NCBI GenBank assembly: GCA_963697205.1 | Contig: CAVONB010000013.1 | Span: 434,001 to 498,000, forward strand | Reading direction: 5' to 3' | Length of the DNA stretch: 64,000 bases | DNA from: CAVONB01 sp963697205 | GTDB taxonomy: Bacteria > Pseudomonadota > Alphaproteobacteria > Rhizobiales > Hyphomicrobiaceae | Part shown: piece by piece, positions 40,064-47,258 of the stretch | Numbering within the stretch: position 1 is the stretch's first letter | Layout: each line of letters begins with the position of its first letter | Made by a program: the position numbers and the translations under genes | The notes under the pieces: generated by a model | What the model saw: the letters and a program-made list of their open reading frames with translations, nothing else | Database searches by the model: none | Told to the model about the DNA's origin: nothing

Positions 40064-40450
40064 TCAACTGGCGAACAGCGTATCGACCTCGTTGACGAGG
40101 TCCTTCAGATGGAACGGCTTGGACAGCACCTTAGCGTCCTTGGGTGCGGCCACATCGGTATTGAGCGTGACCGCGGCAAAGCCGGTGATGAACATGATCT
40201 TGAGCTCGGGGTCGATCTCACCGGCCTTGCGGGCGAGCTCGATACCGTCCATCCGCGGCATCACGATGTCCGTCAGCAGGAGCGAGAATGGCTCCTCCTT
40301 CAAACGCTCGTAGGCCTCCGCACCATTGGCGAAGGCGACCACTTCGTAGCCGGCTTTGACGAGTGCGCGCTCCAGAAAGCCACGCATGGAATCGTCGTCT
40401 TCAGCGAGCAGGATGCGGCGCGCGGGCAGGCGCGAGGGCTTTGCTGTCAT
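40064..40450 (-). CDS. cpdR: CpdR-type single-domain response regulator
   Basis: CpdR, in its unphosphorylated form, primes ClpXP for degradation of cell-cycle substrates in Caulobacter and rhizobia. Its phosphorylation comes from the CckA-ChpT relay. This 128-residue protein matches CpdR closely: RRILLAEDDDSMRGFLERALVKAGYEV, phosphoacceptor Asp in LLLTDIVMPRMDGIELA, IMFITGFAAV and KVLSKPFHLKDLV. It is only a receiver domain. The C terminus ends FAS, whereas Caulobacter CpdR ends in two alanines important for its own turnover; that may matter for stability. ATG 40450 opens the conserved part. It is divergent from N-formylglutamate amidohydrolase. Confidence 0.88.
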   Translation of the reverse strand: MTAKPSRLPARRILLAEDDDSMRGFLERALVKAGYEVVAFANGAEAYERLKEEPFSLLLTDIVMPRMDGIELARKAGEIDPELKIMFITGFAAVTLNTDVAAPKDAKVLSKPFHLKDLVNEVDTLFAS

Positions 40451-40734
40451 GACTGATGCTTTGTTAGGACGCGAGCCATATTCGATCAATTCTTGTCTGA
40501 GCGCCAAATCTGACGCGAGTTTGGTAAACGCGCGATGAATTGTCGATACTTTCTCGTCGCGCGCGCGACGCCGTTGCGATCCCGGCACGACCGGCGGCCA
40601 CGCTCGCATCCATGCACGTCCCGTGCCGCAAGCAGAGATGGACAAGCCCGCGTGGCATTGGCACACTTCCGCGCGTTATCACGAGGGACCACAGGACGCG
40701 ATGACGTCCACTCGAGACCGGCGTCGGGAGCCCA

Positions 40735-41639
40735 ATGCCGCACCGTGAGCTGAGTGCCATCGAGGCGGAGCTGACGCCACCGTTCGAAATCCGCCTGCCC
40801 GCGGAGCAAACGGTGCCGTTCGTCTTCTGCTCCCCCCACTCCGGACGCATCTACCCGGCGAGCTTTCTCGACCAGTCGCGCCTGAGCGCACTGGCGCTGC
40901 GCAAATCCGAAGATTGCTTCGTCGACGAGTTGTTCGCCGGAGTTGCCGCCCGGGGCGCACCCTTGATCGCCGCGCGTTTCCCACGCGCCTACCTGGACGT
41001 CAATCGCGAGCCCTATGAGCTCGATCCCGAGCTGTTCGACGAGCCATTGCCGCCCCATGCCAACGCGCAGTCCGTCCGCGTCGTCGGCGGCCTCGGGACC
41101 ATCGCCCGCATCGTCGCCGACGGTGAGGAGATCTACGCCGACCCTCTGCCGCTGGCCGCCGCGCTTGTGCGCATCGATCGGCTCTACAAGCCTTTTCACG
41201 CAGCCCTGGCCCGCCTGATCGACGACACGCGCGAGCGCTTCGGCTATGCCATCCTGATCGACTGCCACTCGATGCCGTCCGCAACGACGGGACAACAGCG
41301 CTCCCGCGCGCCCTGATTTCGTGCTCGGAGACCGCTTTGGCGCGTCCTGCGACACGCAAGACTGACGCGCATGTCGCGGGAGGCGCTGGCCGGGCTCGGC
41401 TACGAGATCCAGCTCAACCGCCCCTATGCCGGCGGCCACATCACCGAGCACTACGGACGCCCCACGCGCGGCATCCACGCCTTGCAGATCGAGATCAATC
41501 GCGCACTCTACCTGGACGAGGCGACGCTTGCAGCCCTCGTCCGGGTTCACGAAACTCCAGTCGAGTCTCGATGCACCTGAGCGAGCGTCTCTTCCAGGAC
41601 CTGCCGGAAGCCTTCGAGCGTCGCACCGCCGCCGAATGA
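40735..41639 (+). CDS. N-formylglutamate amidohydrolase family protein (3' third broken by doubled wobble bases)
   Basis: This hydrolase family removes formate from N-formyl-L-glutamate, classically in histidine catabolism. The sequence shows FVFCSPHSGRIYP (metal-ligand His), ARFPRAYLDVNREPYELDPELF, ILIDCHSMPS, and, after frame changes, LNRPYAGGHITEHYGRP and HALQIEINRALYLDEA. The first 570 bases are clean. Then GCGC and CCT (about 41308), ACGC (about 41355), CTTG (about 41527) and AGTC (about 41565) are third-position doublings. Dropping one base at each extends the protein to RLFQDLPEAFERRTAAE, ending at 41639. No hut genes are near. The gene borders three sRNA genes, an arrangement I recall for the MmgR/ar8 locus in rhizobia. 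Confidence 0.85.
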
Positions 41640-41704
41640 CGCCATCGCGCGAAGCGCCGCGCCACGAGCGCGATTTCCGCTCACCGGACTGCGAAAAGCA
41701 CCCC

Positions 41705-41799
41705 AAAAAAAGAAAAGGGGCCGTTCGGGTTGCGAACGGCCCAAGTCTAGGGAGGAAACGCCCAAGGAGGGCTGCGAACGACGCAAGGCGTCGCTCACA
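41705..41799 (-). ncRNA. MmgR/ar8-like small RNA, copy 1
   Basis: Minus-strand transcript of about 95 bases. It has a 5' hairpin CGACGC-CTT-GCGTCG (about 41781-41795), then the core CCCTCCTTGGGCGTTTCCTCCCT with an anti-Shine-Dalgarno TTTCCTCCCT in a linker. The terminator is GGGCCGTTCG-CAACC-CGAACGGCCC (perfect 10-bp stem), followed by a T-rich tail at 41705-41717. The promoter is listed separately. The TTTCCTCCCT element and two-hairpin layout match what I recall of the Hfq-binding alphaproteobacterial ar8 family (MmgR, linked to polyhydroxybutyrate control in Sinorhizobium). The family name is from memory and unverified. Confidence 0.75.
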
Positions 41800-41804
41800 T
41801 GTAA

Positions 41805-41833
41805 AAGGTATGCTGCATCGCAAAAGATTGCAA
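41805..41833 (-). promoter_or_regulatory. Promoter of sRNA copy 1
   Basis: On the minus strand, TTGCAA (41833-41828) and TACCTT (41810-41805) are separated by exactly 17 bases. They place the start near 41798, just before the 5' hairpin. Confidence 0.6.
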
Positions 41834-42000
41834 GCCTTGGCTGCTGATCATTTCTGTCGCAGCCGTTCGAGACCTGGATCGCCGGTAGGCCCGCCATCGC
41901 CCTGGCGATGCGCCGAAGCATCTGGGCATGCCAAACGACCGTTTGAACGGCGCACCTCCTGATCGCCCGAAAAATAAGGGGTCGCAAGGTGCATGACAGG

Positions 42001-42100
42001 CAAAAGAAAAAGGGCCGTTCGGGTTGCGAACGGCCCAAGTCTAGGGAGGAAACGCCCAAGGAGGGCAGCAACGTCGACGAGGGAGGTCGTCGATGTCGCA
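42001..42100 (-). ncRNA. MmgR/ar8-like small RNA, copy 2
   Basis: Minus-strand transcript of about 100 bases. The core and terminator are almost base-for-base identical to copy 1 over about 60 bases, including TTTCCTCCCT and GGGCCGTTCG-CAACC-CGAACGGCCC, with tail TTTTTCTTTTG. The 5' hairpin differs: CGACGA-CCTCCC-TCGTCG (about 42073-42090). It displays a second anti-Shine-Dalgarno CCTCCC in its loop, which copy 1 lacks. This copy therefore offers two C/U-rich target-binding sites. It has its own promoter. Confidence 0.78.
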
Positions 42101-42106
42101 ACGCAC

Positions 42107-42135
42107 AAATTAAGGGTGCGCTGCACCAACTTCAA
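42107..42135 (-). promoter_or_regulatory. Promoter of sRNA copy 2
   Basis: On the minus strand, TTGAAG (42135-42130) and TAATTT (42112-42107) are separated by 17 bases. They place the start near 42100, immediately upstream of the CCTCCC-loop hairpin. Confidence 0.6.
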
Positions 42136-42230
42136 CCCCCACGGCGGCATGGCTGCCGAGCGTCGAAGGGGCAACTCGTACGACGCTCACCTTCGAACGC
42201 CTCGTGGGGGGAGTTGGTTCACCTGGACGC

Positions 42231-42320
42231 AAAAAAAGGCCGTTCGGGGTGCGAACGGCCCAAGTCCAGGGAGGAAACGCCCAAGGTGGGCAGTGACATG
42301 CAGCAAGCTGCAACGACACG
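42231..42320 (-). ncRNA. MmgR/ar8-like small RNA, copy 3
   Basis: Minus-strand transcript of about 90 bases. The core GGGCGTTTCCTCCCTGGACTTGG is conserved with one change (TGGAC for TAGAC). The terminator is GGCCGTTCG-CACCC-CGAACGGCC followed by seven T (42231-42237). The 5' hairpin is again different (GCAG-CTTG-CTGC, about 42300-42312). The upstream part of the core reads GCCCACCTTGGGC instead of GCCCTCCTTGGGC. It is the most diverged copy but retains every functional element. Confidence 0.72.
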
Positions 42321-42326
42321 AGAACC

Positions 42327-42355
42327 CGTATCGTTGTGTTCGCGCGAACCGTCAA
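42327..42355 (-). promoter_or_regulatory. Promoter of sRNA copy 3
   Basis: On the minus strand, TTGACG (42355-42350) and GATACG (42332-42327) are separated by 17 bases, with the start expected near 42320. The -35 box is the best of the three and the -10 box the weakest. Confidence 0.5.
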
Positions 42356-42573
42356 TTGCTCAGAGGCCGAATTTTTCCGCTGAGCGGACAGCTCCCAGAC
42401 GCAGTTGCCGTTCTGCCACAAACGTGTGGCGGAACTGACAGCGAGCAGACACGCGACCGCGGACGTGCCAGCAATGGTAGACCGCCCGCAACAGTGCTAG
42501 AGGCTGAACGACCGACCGAGGCACGCGCCAGCAGGTCCCGAGATTGGCCCCGCCCCCGCGGTGCCCGCACGCG

Positions 42574-43440
42574 ATGCCGGAGATCGCCCCAGTGACCGTC
42601 GCCAAACCAGTCCCTGCCTCGGCCCCCGCCGGCGCCTCCGGCCCCGAGCCCACCGGCTTCGACGCCCTGCTGGCCCTCGCCCACACCCTTGCTGATGCCG
42701 CCGGCGACGCCATCCGCCCGCACTTTCGTGCCCCGATCGGCGTCGACAACAAGGCTGGCGCCGGGGGGTTCGACCCGGTCACAGCCGCCGACCGCGGCGG
42801 CGAAGCGGCCATCATCCGGCTTCTGGCGACATGTGCTCCCACCCACCGGCTGCTCGGCGAGGAATATGGCACTGCCGGCGGCAACGGGCGCCACACCTGG
42901 GTCGTCGACCCGATCGACGGCACCCGCGCCTTCATCCTCGGCCTGCCGACCTGGGGCACTCTCATCGGCCTGCTGGCTGACGACACCCCGGTGTTGGGGC
43001 TCATGGACCAGCCGTATACGCGCGAGCGGTTCTGGTCGACCGCCGACGGCGCCGTCTGGCGCGACGCCTCCGGCGTCTGCCGCCCACTGGCGACCCGGCC
43101 CTGCCCGGACCTCGCCGCTGCCCACCTGGCCACCACCCATCCCGATCTCTTCGCCGCCGGCCCCGAGCGCGACGTCTTCGAGCGGCTCAAGTCCCGCGCG
43201 CGCATGAGCCGCTACGGCACCGATTGCTACGCCTATGCGATGCTGGCCGCCGGCTTCATCGACGTCGTGGTCGAGGCCGGCTTGAAACCGCACGACATCG
43301 TCGCGCTCATCCCGATCATCGAGCGCGCAGGCGGCCGCATCACAACCTGGGACGGCCGCCCGGCAACGGGCGGCGGGCGCATCCTCGCCTGTGGCGACCC
43401 GGCCCTGCACGAGGCACTCCTGGCCGACCTCAACCGTTGA
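42574..43440 (+). CDS. hisN: Histidinol-phosphatase of the inositol-monophosphatase family
   Basis: This is a Mg-dependent phosphatase of 288 residues, most similar to HisN-type histidinol-phosphate phosphatases. Metal-site motifs are DPVTAADRGGEAAII, GEEYG, and the signature DPIDGTRAFILGLPTWGTLIGLL; the AFILGLPTWG continuation is characteristic of HisN rather than CysQ or SuhB. The second site is AGLKPHDIVALIPIIERAGG. ATG 42574 was chosen because the frame upstream is low-complexity. It is followed by an SDR gene after 100 bases. No other his genes are near, which is usual for hisN. Confidence 0.82.
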   Translation: MPEIAPVTVAKPVPASAPAGASGPEPTGFDALLALAHTLADAAGDAIRPHFRAPIGVDNKAGAGGFDPVTAADRGGEAAIIRLLATCAPTHRLLGEEYGTAGGNGRHTWVVDPIDGTRAFILGLPTWGTLIGLLADDTPVLGLMDQPYTRERFWSTADGAVWRDASGVCRPLATRPCPDLAAAHLATTHPDLFAAGPERDVFERLKSRARMSRYGTDCYAYAMLAAGFIDVVVEAGLKPHDIVALIPIIERAGGRITTWDGRPATGGGRILACGDPALHEALLADLNR

Positions 43441-43540
43441 GCGCCCTGCACCCGCTGGACGCCACCCCGCACGCCCCTCTACGCTTGCCCCGATCGCGCG
43501 AGCCGGACCGGCTCGCCCAACCAGCGGGGAGATGGCGCCG

Positions 43541-44326
43541 ATGTCCGTGCCGACCTTCGATCTCAGCGGCCGCCGCGCTCTGGTCACCGGTGGTGCCAGC
43601 GGCATCGGCCTCGTCGTGGCCCGCGTCTTCCGCGAACTCGGCGCAACCGTCGCCATCACCGATATCGCCGCCGAAGCCCTCGCCCCGGCCGCCGCATCGA
43701 CCGGCGCCAAATCCGTGCGCGCAGGCGACGTCACCCGCGAAGCCGACGTCGACGCCATCGTTGATGACGCGGCCCAGGCCCTCGGCGGCCTCGACACGGT
43801 CTTCAACAGCGCCGGCCTGGCCGATCAGATCACGCCGACGCTGGAGCAGTCCGCCGACCGCTGGCAACGCGTTCTCGACACCAATCTGCGCGGCACCTGG
43901 CTGGTCTGCCGCGCGGCCGGCCGCATCTTCATCGCCCAACGTCGCGGCGCCATCGTCAACGTCGGCTCGATCAACGGCACCGGCGGCTTTCCCAAGCGCA
44001 CCGCTTACGGCGCGTCCAAGGCAGGCGTCATGCTCATGACACGCGCGCTCGCCAGCGAATGGGCGTCCCACAACGTCCGCGTCAATGCCGTCGCACCCGG
44101 ATACATCCGCACGCCGATGGTCGACGCGCTCGCCCGCGACGGCAAGATCGACGTTGCCCGCATCAACGGCCGCACGCCGATGGGCCGCATGGGCGAGCCC
44201 GAGGAGGTGGCCCAGGCCGCCGCCTTCCTCGTCTCCGACTGGGCCGGCTACGTCACCGGCAGCGTCCTTTATGTCGATGGCGGCTGGTCGGCCTACGGCG
44301 CCGCCGGCGACGTCGACACCGCCTGA
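43541..44326 (+). CDS. Short-chain dehydrogenase/reductase
   Basis: This is a classical SDR of 261 residues. The NAD(P) motif is GGASGIGLVVARVF (TGxxxGIG, about residues 15-28) and NSAG stands in the NNAG position. The catalytic Ser lies in VNVGSINGTGG and the YxxxK motif is YGASK. The C-terminal part has VRVNAVAPGYIRTPM and YVTGSVLYVDGGWSAYG. The acidic residue after the second strand (TDIAAE) suggests NAD preference. The substrate is likely a sugar, polyol or 3-oxoacyl compound but cannot be told. ATG 43541 lies nine bases after GGGGAG; the nearby ATG at 43532 is too close to it. Confidence 0.88.
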   Translation: MSVPTFDLSGRRALVTGGASGIGLVVARVFRELGATVAITDIAAEALAPAAASTGAKSVRAGDVTREADVDAIVDDAAQALGGLDTVFNSAGLADQITPTLEQSADRWQRVLDTNLRGTWLVCRAAGRIFIAQRRGAIVNVGSINGTGGFPKRTAYGASKAGVMLMTRALASEWASHNVRVNAVAPGYIRTPMVDALARDGKIDVARINGRTPMGRMGEPEEVAQAAAFLVSDWAGYVTGSVLYVDGGWSAYGAAGDVDTA

Positions 44327-44486
44327 GGCTTCGGCCCGGCCGCTGTCCGACCACCGGCCCCCAACCATAGGCGACCACCACCAGCGCCCCACCACGAGAG
44401 CAGGACCCACGGCAAGTCGAAAAACGCCGCGCAAAGAACAACCTGTTGAGATCATGCCGGCGACCCTCCGGCTGACACGCGTCGGT

Positions 44487-44705
44487 TTACACGCCGCGGC
44501 GAATCACTCGAAAACCACCGTGCAGATCCATCGCGGCGGAGACGAGCGTGAGCCAACGCAGCACGACGATCGCACCGGTGATGACCACGGCGATGACGGC
44601 CAGCGCAGAGCCGGGTATCGCCGGATCGCCCGGAACGCGCCCGTACGTCGGCCCTCGAGCCGCCACCGGAGACAGCGCAACGGCCTGCGCCGATGAGGCA
44701 CACAC
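44487..44705 (-). CDS. Possible small membrane protein on the minus strand
   Basis: This is a 72-residue frame with a GTG start and a convincing hydrophobic helix (ALAVIAVVITGAIVVLRWLTLVSAAM). That is unusual for a shadow frame in GC-rich DNA, where such frames are usually Arg-rich. It overlaps the 5' part of the plus-strand frame at 44548-44964, and both cannot be fully correct. No family was recognised. Confidence 0.3.
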   Translation of the reverse strand: MCASSAQAVALSPVAARGPTYGRVPGDPAIPGSALAVIAVVITGAIVVLRWLTLVSAAMDLHGGFRVIRRGV

Positions 44706-44964
44706 CCGACCAGCCGACGCGCCTCAGGCCGAGCACCTCGCCGAACTCGTGGGGCACGTCCGCGAGCGGCTACAGATCGAAGATGCCTTCGACGACGCGG
44801 CCATCCTCGCCAGCCTGATCGAGATCGCCGCCAGCGGCGAACGCAGCCAGCGCTGGAAGGCGGCCTTCAATTCCGCGCTTGGCCACTGGCTGGCGCTGCG
44901 CGGACGCGATCTCAACACGGCGCTCAGTGTGCTCGTCGCACTCCTGCCACCCGCCCGCTCATGA
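44548..44964 (+). CDS. Hypothetical protein, start uncertain
   Basis: This is a frame of 138 codons. The C-terminal 80 residues look like a genuine helical protein (AEHLAELVGHVRERLQIEDAFDDAAILASLIEIAASGERSQ, then KAAFNSALGHWLALRGRDLNTALSVLVALL). The first 60 codons are Thr/Ala/Pro-rich and overlap a plausible minus-strand membrane protein, so the true start may lie near 44705. I do not recognise the family. The gene precedes another unknown gene at 45047 on the same strand. Confidence 0.45.
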   Translation: MSQRSTTIAPVMTTAMTASAEPGIAGSPGTRPYVGPRAATGDSATACADEAHTRPADAPQAEHLAELVGHVRERLQIEDAFDDAAILASLIEIAASGERSQRWKAAFNSALGHWLALRGRDLNTALSVLVALLPPARS

Positions 44965-45046
44965 CCCCGCACACATAAACCTACGCGCATGACGCCCCGC
45001 GCTTGACGCGAACCCGACGAACGGTCCTCACGGAGTTTTCCACCCC

Positions 45047-45655
45047 ATGTCCAGTGCCGCCATCGATCCGCGCGTCTACCTGCTCGCCGATCACCTCGAC
45101 AACATCCTCTCGTGTGGCGAGGACCTACTGGCCGCCCCGGCCGAAGCCGCGCGCGCGGCCCCTGAAGGCGCCCGCCGGCTGTTCGTGGAAACACTTCGTA
45201 CCCTGGAGGTCCGCATCGTCTCGCGCGTGCTGATGGCTCGCGAGCAGGCCGAGTTCCTGCGCCGCTCCGACAAGCGCTTCGCGCCGCTGGTCTCCATGTT
45301 CCAGTCCGGTACGCTCGATCTTGCCGACGCCGCCGCCGAGCTCGCCGACAGCACCGGCCCCGACTTCCTCACCGGCAACGATGCCATCGCCTACCTGCGC
45401 AGCCGCCGCGTCATTTCGCAGGACGCTCCGGGCCTCGCCGACGGCGCGCCGCTGCTCGCGACCGAAGTTTTCGCTGTCGCCGGCACCTCATCGCTCGGCG
45501 CACTTATGGATCTGACGAGCACATTTCTCGATGCTCTGGAAGCCCACTACGATCTCTACGAAGGCACCGCTGTCGCCCGCGCGCCGCGCACCGCGTCCGC
45601 TCAACCCGCCACGGCGTCTGAAACAACCGTGCCCTCGGCCCAGGTCACGCCCTGA
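45047..45655 (+). CDS. Hypothetical helical protein
   Basis: This is a 202-residue soluble, mainly helical protein. Sequence features are LLADHLDNILSCGEDLLAAPAE, RRLFVETLRTLEVRIVSRVLMAREQAEFLRRSDKRF and LRSRRVISQDAPGLADGAPLLATEVF, with a low-complexity tail. No known family or catalytic motif was recognised. ATG 45047 lies at a clean frame start, and the product is followed 23 bases later by a strong terminator, consistent with a real transcript end. Confidence 0.6.
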   Translation: MSSAAIDPRVYLLADHLDNILSCGEDLLAAPAEAARAAPEGARRLFVETLRTLEVRIVSRVLMAREQAEFLRRSDKRFAPLVSMFQSGTLDLADAAAELADSTGPDFLTGNDAIAYLRSRRVISQDAPGLADGAPLLATEVFAVAGTSSLGALMDLTSTFLDALEAHYDLYEGTAVARAPRTASAQPATASETTVPSAQVTP

Positions 45656-45677
45656 TCAACCCGAGCCCTCGAGCACG

Positions 45678-45710
45678 AAAAAAGGCCGGCGCACTCGAGC
45701 GCCGGCCTTT
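45678..45710. terminator. Bidirectional intrinsic terminator
   Basis: GGCCGGCGC and GCGCCGGCC form a perfect 9-bp stem with loop ACTCGA, flanked by AAAAAA on one side and TTT on the other. It can end the plus-strand gene stopping at 45655 and the minus-strand RlpA-like gene stopping at 45898. Confidence 0.85.
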
Positions 45711-45897
45711 CGCATCTATAGCACTTCAGCCTGTGATGGAATTGAAGCCGACAGGCCGCAAGGCGGCCCGGCCGGTAGGCCGCCCCCGCGGAGGCGCCGC
45801 GCGCCGCGGGCCGCGAGCGAAAAACAACAGGGTGTTTCGACGTACGTCGGAAACACTCTGACGCGCCAGAGCGACCGCATGGCCGCCCCGCGTCGGC

Positions 45898-47103
45898 TCA
45901 GTTGATGGACAATGCCACCTTGACCCAGGACATGTCCGACTCCGGTTGCTTGACCGGCTGCGCCTGAGCGACGGCAGTCGGCCGTGCAACAGGACCCGGC
46001 GCTGCCGACGTTACCTTGACGGAAGCGCTCTCCTCTTTTTCCTCCTCCGATGACGCCTTGGTCACCTTGATCACGCGCGCCTTTGCCTTGGCCGCGCGTG
46101 CCTCAGCCAGGCGCTGCTCGCGGGCCTTGTCCCGCTCCGCCTTCTCGCGCTGAGCCACCCGGCGCGCCGCGGCTGCCCTCTCCAGGGCCACCCGCCGACG
46201 CTCCGTGTCGAGCGCCGCCAAGGCCATCCTCTGCTCCGCACTCTTGTGTGCAGTAGCCAGCCGCTCCCCGGCATCTGCCAGAGTTAGCAGCGCAGGACGC
46301 AGCGGCATCGGCGGAACCTCCACGTCGACCGAGGCCACCGCGAACATGCTCGCGTCCCCGCCGGTCCCCGTTTGCGCAACCGGCAAGCGCGCGACTGTGG
46401 TCTCGCCCGAAGGTTTACGCACTGGATCTGGCGGCGGTGCCGCCGCCACCCGCGTTGCCGCGCCTGGCAAACCGAGCGTCTGCGCCGCATCGGCCATCGC
46501 CATTTCAAGCGTCCCGAAGCGTCCGATGTAACCCGGCACCGGCGCATAGGTCCGCCCGCGCCGGTACGTCGCCTCCGCCGCCGAGGGGGCTGCCAGGACG
46601 CGCGTGTGTACGGTCGCGACGCCGTTGTGCGCGAACCCAAGCGTCTCTGCAGCCGCCCGCGACAGATCAATCATCCGGCGCCCGTAGTAGGGCCCCGCGT
46701 TGTTGATCCGAACCACGACCGCCTTGCGCGAGCCTGGATGCCAGACCAGCACCTTAGTGCCGTCCGGCAGCACCGGGCTTGCCGCGTTGTCCGCCCGGTC
46801 GGCACGGAAATAGGCCCCCGATGAAGTCAGGTTGGAGGGGTTGTAGCGATCGCGCTTGGCGTCGTCGTAGAAGGACGCGTGCAACACGACCGTCTTGCCG
46901 ATCAAGGCCCTTGTCTCCGCCAGCGTCTTGACCCGATGGCACGTGCGATTGAAGCAGTACGTCCGCCCCGGCGTCTTGGCCTCGGCCCGTGTCGAAACGC
47001 CCCCCGGCGCCAAGCCTACGGCCATGCCCGCGATGAGCATGGCCGCAAGCGGCCTTGCGCCGCCCCGGACCAGGTCCGGTACGGCGCTTGTCGAACTGCG
47101 CAT
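45898..47103 (-). CDS. RlpA-like septal lytic transglycosylase family protein
   Basis: This is an exported protein of 401 residues with a double-psi beta-barrel. The N terminus is a signal peptide (GARPLAAMLIAGMAVGLAPG). The barrel covers about residues 65-165: KTVVLHASFYDDAKRDRYNPSNLTSSG, KVLVWHPGSRKAVVVRINNAGPYY and GRRMIDLSRAAAETLGF. The last matches RlpA's RMIDLS motif, while INNAGPYY replaces the usual VNDRGPF. RlpA cleaves peptide-free glycan strands at the septum. Here the C-terminal half is a Lys/Arg/Glu-rich helical region (RVAQREKAERDKAREQRLAEARAAKAKA) instead of a SPOR domain. ATG 47103 follows AGGGAG. The upstream region carries TTAAC palindromes. Confidence 0.75.
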   Translation of the reverse strand: MRSSTSAVPDLVRGGARPLAAMLIAGMAVGLAPGGVSTRAEAKTPGRTYCFNRTCHRVKTLAETRALIGKTVVLHASFYDDAKRDRYNPSNLTSSGAYFRADRADNAASPVLPDGTKVLVWHPGSRKAVVVRINNAGPYYGRRMIDLSRAAAETLGFAHNGVATVHTRVLAAPSAAEATYRRGRTYAPVPGYIGRFGTLEMAMADAAQTLGLPGAATRVAAAPPPDPVRKPSGETTVARLPVAQTGTGGDASMFAVASVDVEVPPMPLRPALLTLADAGERLATAHKSAEQRMALAALDTERRRVALERAAAARRVAQREKAERDKAREQRLAEARAAKAKARVIKVTKASSEEEKEESASVKVTSAAPGPVARPTAVAQAQPVKQPESDMSWVKVALSIN

Positions 47104-47210
47104 CTGGATACGCTCCCTGACTGTTGCAGATGCTAGACGCACACCGGCCAGGGCGAACCCGAGGCCGGAAAATTGGCGTCGGGCGGCGTAGTAACTAAGT
47201 TTGTTAACAA

Positions 47211-47241
47211 TGAGCCAGAGGCATTAACGATTATCGTTAAC
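47211..47241. promoter_or_regulatory. Cluster of TTAAC palindromes upstream of the RlpA-like gene
   Basis: TTGTTAACAA (47211-47220) is a perfect palindrome. TTAACGAT-T-ATCGTTAA (47224-47240) is a second one with a single central base. Both stand out from surrounding GC-rich DNA. TTAA repeats resemble binding sites of the cell-cycle regulator CtrA (TTAA-N7-TTAA), but the spacing here is 9, so the regulator is uncertain. Confidence 0.5.
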
Positions 47242-47258
47242 GAACGGCGTGCGCGGAT

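Larger units (their letters stand above)
41640..42573. other. 934-base gene-free region carrying three tandem sRNA genes
   Basis: There is no supported protein gene here; the longer ORFs read through the repeated sRNA cores and carry the same peptide two or three times. The region holds three paralogous minus-strand sRNA units with their promoters and terminators, listed individually. The remaining 200 bases before hisN probably hold its promoter. Confidence 0.75.

Noticed and set aside
40655..40675. Possible sigma54 promoter (TGGCAC...GC) upstream of the N-formylglutamate amidohydrolase gene
   Set aside because: The GG-GC spacing is one base off the strict -24/-12 requirement and the flanking bases match poorly.
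41547..42174. Frames carrying the repeated peptide LGVSSLDLGRSQPERP
   Set aside because: The peptide is the translation of the sRNA core and terminator. The repetition comes from the RNA genes, not from a repeat protein.
41705..42320. CRISPR-like array, because of three similar repeats
   Set aside because: Only three units, spaced about 230-300 bases, each with promoter and terminator, and no cas genes.
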